The position numbers and the translations under genes were made by a program. Below the pieces are notes generated by a model. The model had not been told where the DNA came from and ran no database searches. It saw only the letters and a list, made by a program, of their open reading frames with translations. Of a DNA stretch of 58,050 nucleotides, positions 25,146 through 34,449 are shown one piece after another (positions within the stretch are counted from its first letter, which is position 1; each line of letters opens with the position of its first letter). This stretch comes from Runella sp. (GTDB lineage Bacteria > Bacteroidota > Bacteroidia > Cytophagales > Spirosomataceae): assembly GCA_023254175.1 (NCBI GenBank), contig JALQYJ010000100.1, positions 1 to 58,050 on the forward strand, given 5' to 3'.

Positions 25146-28100
25146 ATGAAACACAGGTTTACACTGCTGGCCGCAGTGGCGATGCTCTTTTGTGGCCTAA
25201 CGTTGTTTGCCCAAGACCGCACAATTATAGGCAAAATAACTGCCGATGATGGTTCTGTTCTCCCTGGGGTAAACATTACACTCCGTGGTTCTAACCGCGG
25301 TGCAAACTCAACTGCTGAGGGCACCTATCAAATTTCCGCTCCAAGCAATGCCGTTTTGGTATTCAGCTTTATTGGTTTCAAATCACAGGAAATTACGGTC
25401 GGGAACCAATCAGTAATCAATGTGAAAATGGTGGCAGATGCCTCACAACTTCAAGAAGTGGTCGTAACGGCTCAAGGTATCCGCAAAAGCCAACGAGAAA
25501 TCAACTACTCATACGCCAAAGTAGCCAACGAAGATATCATGCTAGGTCGTGCACCTCGTTTGGCTCAAGCGCTTGCGGGTAAAGTAACGGGGTTGGCAGT
25601 ATACAACGTAAACAACAGCGTTGACCCTTCGGTCAAAGTGGTTTTGCGTGGTTACCGTTCATTGACAGGGAACAACGAAGCCCTTGTGGTTGTAGATGGT
25701 ATGCAAACAACTTCGACGGTATTGGCCCTTATCAACCCTAACGACATTGAGAGCGTGACGGTGTTGAAAGGAGGACAGGCCGCGACACTCTATGGCTCGG
25801 CGGGTATCAACGGTGCCATCGTAATTACGACGAAAAAAGGAGCAAAAGGTAAGTTGAAAGTGAACTACTCAAACAGTACTAACTTCGAAGAAATTAGCTT
25901 CTTGCCTCAGTTTCAAGATAAGTACGGTTCGGGCTCACACTATTCATCTTCTTTCGGTTCAGCGGGTTATTTGACCAACTACACTGACCGTATGAAAGAA
26001 AACTGGCGTCCTTACGAAAACCAACAATACGGCGATGCTTTTGATGGCTCAATGCGTATTCAAGGACGTGTGTTGGAGGATGGTTCTAAGTTGGAAATCC
26101 CTTATTCTGCTATTGACAATGTTCGTCGTAAGACGTTCGATAGAGGGGTTTCTATGAACAACCAAATCAACTTCGAAGGCGGAGACGAAACTACTACTTT
26201 CCGTTTGGCATTAGAGAATCAGAAAATTGCAGGTATCGTTCCTAAAGATAAAAGTGACAGAACGGGTATCCGTTTTGCTGCTTCAAAAGAATACAAGCGT
26301 TTGACAGCTAGCTTCACTGCTAACTATACACAAGCAAAATACGATCGTACTTCTTCAGACTTCTACAACGACGTATTGAACCAACCTGCCAACTTGCCAT
26401 TGTATGATCTACGCGATTGGCAAAATAATAAATTTGCTAACCCTAACGGTTATTACAACGACTATTACAACAACCCTTACTTCAACAAAGATATCAACCG
26501 AAACAATTACAAAGACGCAAACATTTCAAGCAACATCGCCTTGGAATTTAGAGCGACTGATTGGTTGAGATTAGTAAACCGTTTGGGGGTTATGAACAAT
26601 TCACGTACAGGTAAAAACTATACAAGCAAGTTCCTTTACACTGACTGGGCAAAAACAAAAGCATTTGTTCCTGCTCCTTGGGGTATCGATGACGTAGACG
26701 GAACAGGTATCTACCGCGCTATCTCAGACATCTTGGGTGGTGTGGCTGATTATTCAAGTACAGAAAACGTTATCAATAACGAATTCCAAGCGCACGTAAA
26801 CAAAGATTTTGGCGATTTCAAAAATAACTTGATTTTGGGGGGAAGCGTATATCAGCGTTATACCAAAGCCATTTCAATTAGCTCTTCTTCAATCGTTGTA
26901 CCTGATGTTTACAACGTCTCAAACCGCCAAGGTATCTTAGGGGGTGGTGAAGGAAACACCATGGAACGCCGTTTTGGATACTACGCTGACGTTACGTCAA
27001 ACTACAAAAACTGGTTGATTCTTAACGCCTCTGGTCGTTATGATGCGACTTCACGCTTCTATAAGCCAACGCGTGACAAAAACTATTGGTCGTATTTGTA
27101 CTACGGAGCAGGTTTGTCGTTCATTCCAACCGATGCGTTCCCAGGTTTAAAGAGCAATGTTCTTAGCTTTGCTAAGGTTCGTATGAACTACAACAAAAAC
27201 GCAAACGATAACATCCCTCTTTATGGTTTGGATTTGACATATCCTAACGGTAGCGGCTTCCCATTCGGAAATACCGTAGGTTTGACGGTGGGTAACACTC
27301 TTCCTGACGCTAACCTTAAACCTGAAATTGTATATTCTGGCGAAATCGGAGCAGAATTGCAAATGTTTAATAACCGTGTAAACTTCGAATTCTCGGCATA
27401 CAGCCAGACTTCAAAGGGTCAAGTAATCACCGTACGGGTACCTAACACAACTGGTTTTAGTAACTTGCTTATCAACGTAGGTGAAACCAAAAACTGGGGT
27501 TATGAAGGAGAGTTTAAGTACCTTATTGCTCGTGGAACTAAGCTTAACTGGGATTTTAGCGTAAGATATTCATACAACGACAACAAGGTTATTGACTTGT
27601 ATCCAGGTATCAACGAGTTCCAATACGGTGGATTTACGTATGCAACCACCAACGTAATCAAAGGCGAACGTTTCCCAACGCTAAAAACAAACGGATATAC
27701 ATATGCTCCAGATGGCTCAGGTTATGTCCTTGTTAACCCAACAACGGGCTATCCTATTTTGAATACTGCCTTGGTCAATAGAGGGGGGACATTGCCACGC
27801 CACATTGCTGGTTTAGGTTCAAAAGTGAGCTACGGTAACCTGACATTTAACTTCAACTTTGAGTACCGTGGCGGAAACATGATGTTTAGTGATTTAGGGC
27901 GTCAGATGACTTTTACTGGATCGGGTAAATGGACTGAAAACCGTAATCCACAAATGGTTCCAAATTCAGCTACTCTCAATGCTGATGGTAAAACCGTTAC
28001 ACCAAATACAACAATTAACGTTCGTGAGTCGGAATATGGTTACTGGGTTGACAACTACCGTTTGATTTCAGAAAACTTCGTAACACCAGGTTGGTTCATC

Positions 28101-28388
28101 AAATTGAGAGATATTAACCTTGCGTACACATTGCCAACGAACCTTTTGGAAAGAACAAAGATTTTCTCACGTGCAGAAATCGCGTTCTTCGGACGTAACT
28201 TGTTTACCATTGTTGATAAGAAAAACTACTACACTGACCCTGAGTTCAGTAACGTAGCCACTAACAACTTTACAGGAACAATTTCGTCGGTTACAGCGCC
28301 AAGTGCAGGTAACAACGTAGGTATCAACACTACAGGTCAAACGCCTCCTGTTCGTCAGTATGGTGTAAGTCTTAACTTGACATTCTAA
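25146..28388 (+). CDS. SusC/RagA-family TonB-linked outer membrane transporter
   Basis: A 1080-residue TonB-dependent transporter. After the signal peptide (ends LTLFAQ) comes a carboxypeptidase-regulatory-like beta domain (about 24-105), a short TonB-box-like stretch EVVVTAQG, the plug (QALAGKVTGLAVYN... VTVLKGGQAATLYGSAGINGAI region, about 130-230) and a 22-strand barrel that ends in the usual aromatic residue (VSLNLTF). It lacks the extra N-terminal STN domain that would link it to an anti-sigma factor. Together with the lipoprotein lid encoded next, it imports an oligomeric nutrient; the ligand cannot be read from the sequence. Codon choice is strongly biased (AAC, GGT, CGT), unlike its neighbours, pointing to high expression. 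Confidence 0.93.
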   Translation: MKHRFTLLAAVAMLFCGLTLFAQDRTIIGKITADDGSVLPGVNITLRGSNRGANSTAEGTYQISAPSNAVLVFSFIGFKSQEITVGNQSVINVKMVADASQLQEVVVTAQGIRKSQREINYSYAKVANEDIMLGRAPRLAQALAGKVTGLAVYNVNNSVDPSVKVVLRGYRSLTGNNEALVVVDGMQTTSTVLALINPNDIESVTVLKGGQAATLYGSAGINGAIVITTKKGAKGKLKVNYSNSTNFEEISFLPQFQDKYGSGSHYSSSFGSAGYLTNYTDRMKENWRPYENQQYGDAFDGSMRIQGRVLEDGSKLEIPYSAIDNVRRKTFDRGVSMNNQINFEGGDETTTFRLALENQKIAGIVPKDKSDRTGIRFAASKEYKRLTASFTANYTQAKYDRTSSDFYNDVLNQPANLPLYDLRDWQNNKFANPNGYYNDYYNNPYFNKDINRNNYKDANISSNIALEFRATDWLRLVNRLGVMNNSRTGKNYTSKFLYTDWAKTKAFVPAPWGIDDVDGTGIYRAISDILGGVADYSSTENVINNEFQAHVNKDFGDFKNNLILGGSVYQRYTKAISISSSSIVVPDVYNVSNRQGILGGGEGNTMERRFGYYADVTSNYKNWLILNASGRYDATSRFYKPTRDKNYWSYLYYGAGLSFIPTDAFPGLKSNVLSFAKVRMNYNKNANDNIPLYGLDLTYPNGSGFPFGNTVGLTVGNTLPDANLKPEIVYSGEIGAELQMFNNRVNFEFSAYSQTSKGQVITVRVPNTTGFSNLLINVGETKNWGYEGEFKYLIARGTKLNWDFSVRYSYNDNKVIDLYPGINEFQYGGFTYATTNVIKGERFPTLKTNGYTYAPDGSGYVLVNPTTGYPILNTALVNRGGTLPRHIAGLGSKVSYGNLTFNFNFEYRGGNMMFSDLGRQMTFTGSGKWTENRNPQMVPNSATLNADGKTVTPNTTINVRESEYGYWVDNYRLISENFVTPGWFIKLRDINLAYTLPTNLLERTKIFSRAEIAFFGRNLFTIVDKKNYYTDPEFSNVATNNFTGTISSVTAPSAGNNVGINTTGQTPPVRQYGVSLNLTF

Positions 28389-28452
28389 AAAGAGAGTAAC
28401 AAACAGGCTCTGAATGTTCCTCAATTTTTTACAACCTTAAAAGAAGTACACA

Positions 28453-29979
28453 ATGAAATTAAAATCATATTTTCTCATTGCGGTGTTGGCTCTGCTAAGT
28501 ACGGCTTGTAACGAGCAATTCTTGGATATTAATACCAACCCCAACTCGTTGCCAACGGCATCGCCTAACTACGTTTTTACAAACGCTCTCCGTCAGTCGG
28601 CCTCGAACATGCTCGGTCCGAACGAATTGGCTTCGTATTGGTCAGGTCAATGGACGCAGTCAAACGGTTACATCTTAAGTACGACTATTTTTACCTATAA
28701 CTTCACTAATGGTGATTTTAACTATTGGGATGGTTATTATGATAACCTTCAAGATTATCAGTTTGTGATTGACAATGCAGATACTCAAAATCAGAAATTC
28801 TTGAAAGGACCCGCGAAAGTAATGAAGGCATTATTGTTTCAACAACTAGTTGACTTATACGGCAACCTTCCTTACACAGATGCCTTGAAAGGGGTATCTT
28901 CATTGGCTCCTAAATTTGATGAGCAGCAGTCGGTATACGATAACCTTATCAAACTTCTTGATGAAGCGATTGTAGACTTGAAAGCCAATGCGTTTGCTAG
29001 TGCTTTTGCTGGTTCGGATATTGTTTTTGCAGGAAACAACACCAAATGGATTCGTTTTGCTAACTCCGTGAAGTTGCGTATTTTGATGCGCCAAGCTCGG
29101 GTAGCTGCCAAAGAAGCCACTATCAAGACCGAAATTAATAAAATCGTTACAGAAGGCTCTGGTTTCATCACAGGTGAAGATGTAGGTATTGGTAGCTCTT
29201 CGTTTTGGCAACCAGCAGATGGCCTGATGAACCCTATCTATGAAAGCTGGGGTTACAGTGCCGCAGGTGCGAAAAAGGCGTTGAACAACTACCCTCGCCT
29301 TACCAAGTACTTGATTGATGGTTTGAAAACATCAGGCGATACACTTCGTTTGAAGCGTATCGCCTATGCGATTGGTGGTGAAGGTGCTACAGCAGGGGTA
29401 AGTACTCGTGCAGAACTTGCTGCCAACTACGCTGGGGTACCTTTCGGGGCTAGCTCAGGTTACTTGCCTACGACAGTATCGGCGCCTGGCCCAAGCATTA
29501 TTGCAAAAGGGGCATTCAACCGTCCATACTTGATTATGACAGCGGCTGAAATCCAATTGAACTTGGCCGAAGCCAAAGAAAGATTTGGAACAGGCGTAAA
29601 CTTGACAGGAACGGCTCAATCATACTTTGAAGAAGGTTTAGTACAGTCATTCCGTGCATTGGGGGCAGCTACGGCTGGTGCAGCGGCGTTTAAAGGAAGC
29701 AAAATTACGAACTACGACTACGTAGCTTCTTCTAATAAACTTACTGCAATTGCGTTCCAAAAATGGCTTGCTTCGTGTAACTTTAATGGCGTGGAAGCAT
29801 GGGCAGAATACCGCAAAACGGGCGTACCTACTACACCACAAAGCCTTGGAGTACCTGATGCAAAACGTCCAGTGCGTTTGTTCTATCCAAACTCTGAAGG
29901 TGGTTCAAACTCTGCTAACGTAAATGCCCAAGGAACCGTAGATGTATTTGCTACAAAAATCTTCTGGGATATCGACTAA
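28453..29979 (+). CDS. SusD/RagB-like nutrient-binding outer membrane lipoprotein
   Basis: A 508-residue surface lipoprotein that forms the lid over the SusC-type barrel. The signal peptide ends in the lipobox LSTAC (Cys19), followed by NEQFLDINTNPN, a typical start of the SusD-like_2 type. Tetratricopeptide-like helices fill the middle (KVMKALLFQQLVDLYGNLPYTDA), and the C-terminal half has the usual LIMTAAEIQLNLAEAKERFG helix and EAWAEYRKTG. This subtype is often paired with peptide- or unknown-ligand transporters rather than starch; that is family knowledge only. It follows susC after 64 bases and is terminated by a strong hairpin. Confidence 0.92.
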   Translation: MKLKSYFLIAVLALLSTACNEQFLDINTNPNSLPTASPNYVFTNALRQSASNMLGPNELASYWSGQWTQSNGYILSTTIFTYNFTNGDFNYWDGYYDNLQDYQFVIDNADTQNQKFLKGPAKVMKALLFQQLVDLYGNLPYTDALKGVSSLAPKFDEQQSVYDNLIKLLDEAIVDLKANAFASAFAGSDIVFAGNNTKWIRFANSVKLRILMRQARVAAKEATIKTEINKIVTEGSGFITGEDVGIGSSSFWQPADGLMNPIYESWGYSAAGAKKALNNYPRLTKYLIDGLKTSGDTLRLKRIAYAIGGEGATAGVSTRAELAANYAGVPFGASSGYLPTTVSAPGPSIIAKGAFNRPYLIMTAAEIQLNLAEAKERFGTGVNLTGTAQSYFEEGLVQSFRALGAATAGAAAFKGSKITNYDYVASSNKLTAIAFQKWLASCNFNGVEAWAEYRKTGVPTTPQSLGVPDAKRPVRLFYPNSEGGSNSANVNAQGTVDVFATKIFWDID

Positions 29980-30015
29980 TCGAACCTGCCAGAAAGAGTA
30001 TTCATTCTAAAAGTA

Positions 30016-30049
30016 AAGAAGGCAGTGCCACGGCGCTGCCTTCTTTTTT
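30016..30049 (+). terminator. rho-independent terminator of the SusC/SusD operon
   Basis: AAGAAGGCAG and CTGCCTTCTT pair perfectly, extended inward by GCC/GGC, and a run of T residues follows. This is a textbook intrinsic terminator 36 bases past the susD stop. Confidence 0.88.
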
Positions 30050-30061
30050 GCTTTATAAGTG

Positions 30062-30069
30062 TACCTTTG
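30062..30069 (+). promoter_or_regulatory. -7 promoter box of the EamA gene
   Basis: TACCTTTG matches TAnnTTTG exactly. It sits just behind the SusC/SusD terminator and 15 to 21 bases before the two possible start codons (30084, 30090). Confidence 0.55.
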
Positions 30070-30083
30070 TGCTCTAATTCCTA

Positions 30084-31013
30084 ATGCAGATGAACACCTC
30101 GCCAAAACCTACTTTAGTTGATTACTTACACTTACATTTTTTAGTTGTAATTTGGGGCTTTACGGCCATTTTGGGCAAACTAATCAATGCTGACCTTTCA
30201 AGGGTAAGCCTGACTTTTTTTCGGACACTACTGGCGGCAGTCGGATTAGCTTTGGTACTAACCGTACGCAAAGAATGGAAAAAGGTGGCTCCCCAAGACC
30301 GTAACAAACTCCTGGGCGTAGGGGTGATTATGGGCGTTCACTGGTTAACTTTCTTTGCCTCAGCTCACGTGTCGAGTGCCTCGGTATGTTTGGCGGGGAT
30401 GTCTACTACTTCGTTGTTTACGGCATTGCTGGAGCCGTTGTTTAGCCGCAAACAGGTACGCCCATTAGAGATTTTGATGAGCCTACTGGTAATGCTGGGA
30501 TTATACCTGATTTTTCGCTTTGAATTTGATCAATCGTGGGGCTTAGGCTTGGCGTTGATTTCGTCATTGTTGGCAGCGTTGTTTACAATAGCCAATAGCC
30601 GTTTTGTAAAGACACACCCCGCTTTAGTCATTACGTTTTATGAAATGAACGGTGCTACTATAGGGATGTTTCTAGGGTTAGTGGCTATCGGGTTAACAAG
30701 TGGCCTCACTCAGTCGCAAGTGGTTCCTCAAACGATGGATTGGCTATGGCTAGGGATTTTGGCCAGTGTGTGTACTGTTTACGCATATTCGGCAGGAGTG
30801 CATTTGTTGAAAAAAATGTCTCCGTTTACCCTTAATCTGACTATTAACCTAGAGCCAGTGTATGGCATGGCATTGGCATATTTTATCCTCAATGAGCGCA
30901 TGACTGCAGGATTTTATGCAGGTACAGTGGTTATCTTACTGACGGTTATTCTTTACCCAATTCTGAATAGTCGTTTTTCAAAAAACAAATTTATTCATAC
31001 CAAAGTGCAGTGA
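30084..31013 (+). CDS. EamA/DMT-family membrane transporter
   Basis: A 309-residue protein with about ten membrane helices in two EamA repeats (roughly 15-150 and 160-300). Conserved pieces are WGFTAILGKL in helix 1, FFRTLLAA in helix 2 and NLEPVYGMALAYFILNERM in the second repeat (EP...AY...E). Members of the drug/metabolite transporter superfamily export amino acids or other small metabolites; the substrate here is not known. A second ATG two codons downstream (30090) is an equally possible start. It is a single-gene unit. Confidence 0.88.
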   Translation: MQMNTSPKPTLVDYLHLHFLVVIWGFTAILGKLINADLSRVSLTFFRTLLAAVGLALVLTVRKEWKKVAPQDRNKLLGVGVIMGVHWLTFFASAHVSSASVCLAGMSTTSLFTALLEPLFSRKQVRPLEILMSLLVMLGLYLIFRFEFDQSWGLGLALISSLLAALFTIANSRFVKTHPALVITFYEMNGATIGMFLGLVAIGLTSGLTQSQVVPQTMDWLWLGILASVCTVYAYSAGVHLLKKMSPFTLNLTINLEPVYGMALAYFILNERMTAGFYAGTVVILLTVILYPILNSRFSKNKFIHTKVQ

Positions 31014-31129
31014 CAATTTGAACGTAAAAATACTATATGGATAATTAATCACCATTTATAACTATCCATCACAATACGCAAAAATAGTCTACCCTCTACT
31101 CAGAACTTCCGAGACTAGGGTCGTTTTAC

Positions 31130-31164
31130 AAAAAAATAGCCGAGCAAATACCCCGACTATTTTC
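31130..31164 (-). terminator. terminator of the BI-1 family gene
   Basis: Read on the minus strand, AAAATAGTCGG and CCGAGC... form a hairpin with arms AAATAG/CTATTT and an inner CG pair, followed by a run of seven T residues. It lies 23 bases after the stop codon. Confidence 0.75.
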
Positions 31165-31186
31165 AGTTTGTTACTGTCTCAATTAC

Positions 31187-31921
31187 TTAGTCGCGACTTG
31201 AAAGCTTGGATAATAAGCGAAGCACTTCTATGTACAACCACACGATGGTAACAATCATCCCAAACGCGCAATACCATTCCATGTATTTGGGTGCACCATA
31301 GGCCGCACCTTGTTCGATTCTGTCAAGGTCTAAGACTAAATTGAAGGCTGCCAATCCCACCACAAACAACGAAAAGCCGATACCAAACCAGCCTGTGTCA
31401 TAAATAAGTGGCATTTCAATGCTAAACATACGCAACACCATAGCCACCAAATAAAAGATAGCCACTCCCGCCGTAGCTGCCATCACCGTCCGTTTGAACG
31501 TGGGTGTGGCACGAATAACCCCCGCTTTATACAAACCGACCATTCCCGTCAAAATGGCAAACGTGAGCAGCACCGCTGACAAGCCAATGCTAGGATACAT
31601 ACTTTCAAACACTAACGTAATTGCTCCCACAAAAATCCCTTCTACAACGGCATAAATAGGTGCCAGCGTGGGTGCGAGCTGTTGTTTAAAAGCCAAAATG
31701 AGGGCAATCACAAAACCTACAATTGCTCCACCGATGGCCAAAGGCATAATAAGTGTAGGATTGGAAGCAAACACAAACCAACTGCCCGCAGCAGAAGCAA
31801 TGACCAATGCGCCTAATAAAATGATTTTGTTGACTGTACCTTTAACAGTCATCGCTCCTTGCCCAATGCCTTCTTGAGCTGCTTTGATGAATGATTTTTC
31901 GGATAAGGTTGGATTCGCCAT
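31187..31921 (-). CDS. Bax inhibitor-1/YccA-family membrane protein
   Basis: A 244-residue integral membrane protein with seven predicted helices. It matches the bacterial BI-1 family (PF12811 type, YccA-like): ANPTLSEKSF near the start, IVGFVIALILAFKQ, YAVVEGIFVGAI, LDLDRIEQGAAYGAPKYMEWYCAFG with its paired acidic residues, and a final VWLYIEVLRLL. Homologues act as pH-sensitive calcium leak channels or modulators of membrane proteases; which applies here is unknown. The ATG at 31921 is preferred over an in-frame start 13 codons upstream. It has its own terminator. Confidence 0.88.
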   Translation of the reverse strand: MANPTLSEKSFIKAAQEGIGQGAMTVKGTVNKIILLGALVIASAAGSWFVFASNPTLIMPLAIGGAIVGFVIALILAFKQQLAPTLAPIYAVVEGIFVGAITLVFESMYPSIGLSAVLLTFAILTGMVGLYKAGVIRATPTFKRTVMAATAGVAIFYLVAMVLRMFSIEMPLIYDTGWFGIGFSLFVVGLAAFNLVLDLDRIEQGAAYGAPKYMEWYCAFGMIVTIVWLYIEVLRLLSKLSSRD

Positions 31922-32007
31922 AGCTGAATTATTTTTGTAGAAAACGTTTATAAAGGACAATTTATGCGATTTTTAGAGAAATTCAAAGACTTTTTCATTA
32001 AACGCAG

Positions 32008-33186
32008 TTATTGATTGAGTGATTTTTCTTGGGAACTGACACCAAGATATTTTAGGGCTTCTAGGCGCACAGGCAAGTAGTACAGAGTCGTCCCAACAAG
32101 CATCGAAACCATGAACCCATAAGGTAAGCCGAAGGCCAATGCCCCTACTAAAATTGCAATGATAAACCCTTTTTTATCTTGAACTGTATCTCTCACTAAC
32201 AACATCAGTGAGATACCTTCAACGAGTAAAATTACCCCTAAAATAGGTAGAGGAAACACTTTTATCACTTCTTCAAAGCTATTTCCAAAAAAAATGCCAA
32301 TCCCAATATAAAACAGTCCGTAGATAATTACGGAGCCACCTGTGCGCCCCCCAAAGGTATAATGCCCTATCATTCCCCCTGCTCCATGACATACAGGAAC
32401 TCCGCCCAAAAATGGCACAATCAGATTCATCAAAGAGTACGTAATTCCAATTTTTTTGACTGTTAAATCTGTTCGTTCAGGAAACAAATCACTTGTCACT
32501 TGCTTGGTAGCCATGATGGAATTTCCCAAAGACAAAGGGATTTGAGGAAGTGCTAACAAAACAAACCCCTTTGAGACATCCTCCACCGCTGGAACAGTCA
32601 TGCGCGGGAAGGAAACTCCAATCGCCTGAAAAAGAGCTTGAAAATCAACACTGACGATAAAAGCATACAAAAAACCCAAGCCAATGACCAAAATAGAAGC
32701 AGGGAATTTTTTGTTATCGATGAAGAAGATGACGATTAAAAACGCACCAAATGCCAATAAATACCCCCACAGTTTATCAGCAGCTATGTATTCTTTGCAA
32801 GCAAGCGAACACAAGCTAATACCCAACCCCAGTTGCAATCCACGAATGACTGCTTTGGGAACCAGCTTGGTAAGTTTATCTAATAGTCCTGTAAAGGATA
32901 AAACCAACATCACTAGGCCAATCGACAAACCCGCTCCTAGCAAAATAGGCCCTGCGATTTTTTGAGCAATGACGAGCGTAGCCATTGCTTTGAGAGGTTG
33001 CACTGGCATCGGAATTTTGTAGGTTAGCCCCGTTAAAATTTGCATCAAACCATACACGATTAACACACTCGGAGCGTGTAGATTTGCTGCCAATATCATA
33101 GCTATAATCAATGGAAAGTCCGTTCCAATGTCCCCAAAAGCTCCCGCAAACTCTTGTTTATTAAATTTTATTTTCTGTGTATTCAT
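32008..33186 (-). CDS. MOT1-type molybdate/sulfate transporter
   Basis: A 392-residue membrane protein with about ten to twelve helices and the two signature motifs of the MOT1 (MFS_MOT1, SulP-related) family: GAFGDIGTDFPLI near residue 15 and PMPVQPLKAMA near residue 60, with the repeat PVCHGAGGMIGHYTFGGRTGG in the second half (short pieces quoted). Plant and fungal members import molybdate with high affinity; bacterial ones are annotated as putative sulfate or molybdate carriers. No molybdenum-cofactor genes lie nearby to decide between them. It has a good -7 box 27 bases upstream. Confidence 0.87.
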   Translation of the reverse strand: MNTQKIKFNKQEFAGAFGDIGTDFPLIIAMILAANLHAPSVLIVYGLMQILTGLTYKIPMPVQPLKAMATLVIAQKIAGPILLGAGLSIGLVMLVLSFTGLLDKLTKLVPKAVIRGLQLGLGISLCSLACKEYIAADKLWGYLLAFGAFLIVIFFIDNKKFPASILVIGLGFLYAFIVSVDFQALFQAIGVSFPRMTVPAVEDVSKGFVLLALPQIPLSLGNSIMATKQVTSDLFPERTDLTVKKIGITYSLMNLIVPFLGGVPVCHGAGGMIGHYTFGGRTGGSVIIYGLFYIGIGIFFGNSFEEVIKVFPLPILGVILLVEGISLMLLVRDTVQDKKGFIIAILVGALAFGLPYGFMVSMLVGTTLYYLPVRLEALKYLGVSSQEKSLNQ

Positions 33187-33213
33187 AGTAAAATCCCCAA
33201 AGCGCTATTTTTT

Positions 33214-33221
33214 CAAAAATA
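33214..33221 (-). promoter_or_regulatory. -7 promoter box of the MOT1 gene
   Basis: The minus strand reads TATTTTTG, an exact TAnnTTTG match, placing transcription start about 20 bases before the ATG at 33186. Confidence 0.55.
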
Positions 33222-33255
33222 TATCGCTTTAAGGAAATTACCTAATAGAAAAAAA

Positions 33256-33284
33256 CCTTTGAACGGTTTGTAACCGTTCAAAGG
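33256..33284 (-). terminator. strong terminator at the end of the decayed SDR operon
   Basis: CCTTTGAACGGTT and AACCGTTCAAAGG form a perfect 13-bp stem with a 3-base loop; on the minus strand it is followed by TTTTTTTCTATT. It terminates transcription coming from the SDR and its broken neighbour, and insulates the transporter gene. Confidence 0.85.
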
Positions 33285-33299
33285 CTGAAGGTGCATCTT

Positions 33300-33539
33300 A
33301 CACTTTGGCGTTCATCGTGCCGCCTTCGTTTATTAAAATATCGACGGGTGCAACTGCCTTGTATTCTTCGGTCGACATTCATTCATAGCCCGTTGAATAA
33401 CGCGCGAGTTCGCTTGGTCTGTTCATCCACTTGTACACGTTCGTCGAGGCTCGTAGCGTAGCGTATGCCACAAAAGAATTGGAAGACCGAAACCTATTGC
33501 GCTTGCTGTCTTTAAGAAACTTTTGCGGTTATTTTCCAT
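33300..33539 (-). pseudogene. debris of exported-protein gene(s) downstream of the SDR
   Basis: Thirteen bases behind the SDR stop an ATG opens MENNRKSFLKTASAIGFGLP, a Tat- or Sec-like signal. The frame then turns into nonsense and stops at 33423. In another frame the following bases read LDERVQVDEQTKRTRALFNG and stop, as a normal protein end would. In the last 80 bases yet another frame reads AVAPVDILINEGGTMNAKV and stops, which also looks like an authentic C-terminus. The pieces sit before an intact terminator. I infer a large internal deletion that fused the start of one gene to the ends of one or two others. Confidence 0.6.
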
Positions 33540-33552
33540 GTCTCCAAGATAG

Positions 33553-34296
33553 TCAATAAGTTGCTCTCCCGCCCGACAAATCAAAGGTAAAACCCGTAGT
33601 AAAGCTATTTTTGGGAGACACAATATAGGCCACCAAATTGGCGGCTTCATCGAGCGTACCACAACGTTTCATCGGAATTTTGTCGGTCATATAGTTGACC
33701 TGCACTTCGGGCATGGCATCAACCAGCGGCGTTTGAATCACTGCTGGTGCTAAAGCATTGACAGTAATGCCATACTCGGCGTATTCTTTTCCTTGTACTT
33801 TGGTCAGCCCAATAACTGCTGCTTTGGACGCTGAATAAGCCAACATACCCGCATTTCCTTCCTTGCCCGCAATGGAGGAAATGTGCAGAATGCGTCCGTA
33901 GTTTTGTGCCATCATAGAAGGCAAAACGGCTTTGGAAGTGTAAAAACAACTCATAAAGTTGACTTCAAAGACTTTATTCAAATTCTCACTACTTACTTCG
34001 TGGCTTTTAAGGTTGGTAATGCCCGTGATTCCCACACAGTTGACGAGAATATCAATCTTACCAAAATGCGATAACACTTGACTAATAGCACCCCTAACGA
34101 GGGCTTCATGGGTTACATCTATCTCAATAAGCAGGACTTGAGAGCCATAGTCTTCAAACGCCTGTTGTAACCCTTTTTTATTAAAATCAAGCAAGGCAAG
34201 CTGAGCCCCTTCGGTAAGGAGTTTGTGGGCAATAGCTAACCCGATTCCCGATGCTGCACCCGTCACTACTGCCACCTGTTTATTAAAGTCTTTCAT
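33553..34296 (-). CDS. SDR-family oxidoreductase (likely NAD-dependent)
   Basis: A 247-residue classical SDR with TGAASGIG (12-19), NCVG in place of NNAG (86-89), Ser140/141, and Tyr154-x-x-x-Lys158 (YSASK). Asp37 at the end of the second strand (LLDFN) is usual for NAD-binding members. The sequence is close to 3-oxoacyl reductase/sugar-acid dehydrogenase types. Given the sugar genes divergently placed next to it, a role in oxidising a sugar or deoxy-sugar acid is plausible but inferred. It was once followed by further genes that are now broken. The gap to the divergent oxidoreductase gene is about 150 bases. Confidence 0.88.
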   Translation of the reverse strand: MKDFNKQVAVVTGAASGIGLAIAHKLLTEGAQLALLDFNKKGLQQAFEDYGSQVLLIEIDVTHEALVRGAISQVLSHFGKIDILVNCVGITGITNLKSHEVSSENLNKVFEVNFMSCFYTSKAVLPSMMAQNYGRILHISSIAGKEGNAGMLAYSASKAAVIGLTKVQGKEYAEYGITVNALAPAVIQTPLVDAMPEVQVNYMTDKIPMKRCGTLDEAANLVAYIVSPKNSFTTGFTFDLSGGRATY

Positions 34297-34449
34297 TTTA
34301 ATAGTCTGAATATGAATGGTAAAACTATATTTAAATGCGTATATCTATCCAAAAAGTTGCTTCTTAGGCATAGGATACTGCAATGTTGTGCTATTTTTAC
34401 TTTCAAACCTCTCCTTCTCTTAATTTTTGACACTATTTCCCTAATTAGC

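Noticed and set aside
34312-34449. Upstream extension of the first cluster oxidoreductase
   Set aside because: The added 46 residues precede a complete Tat signal and are unlike any domain; a signal must be at the N-terminus.
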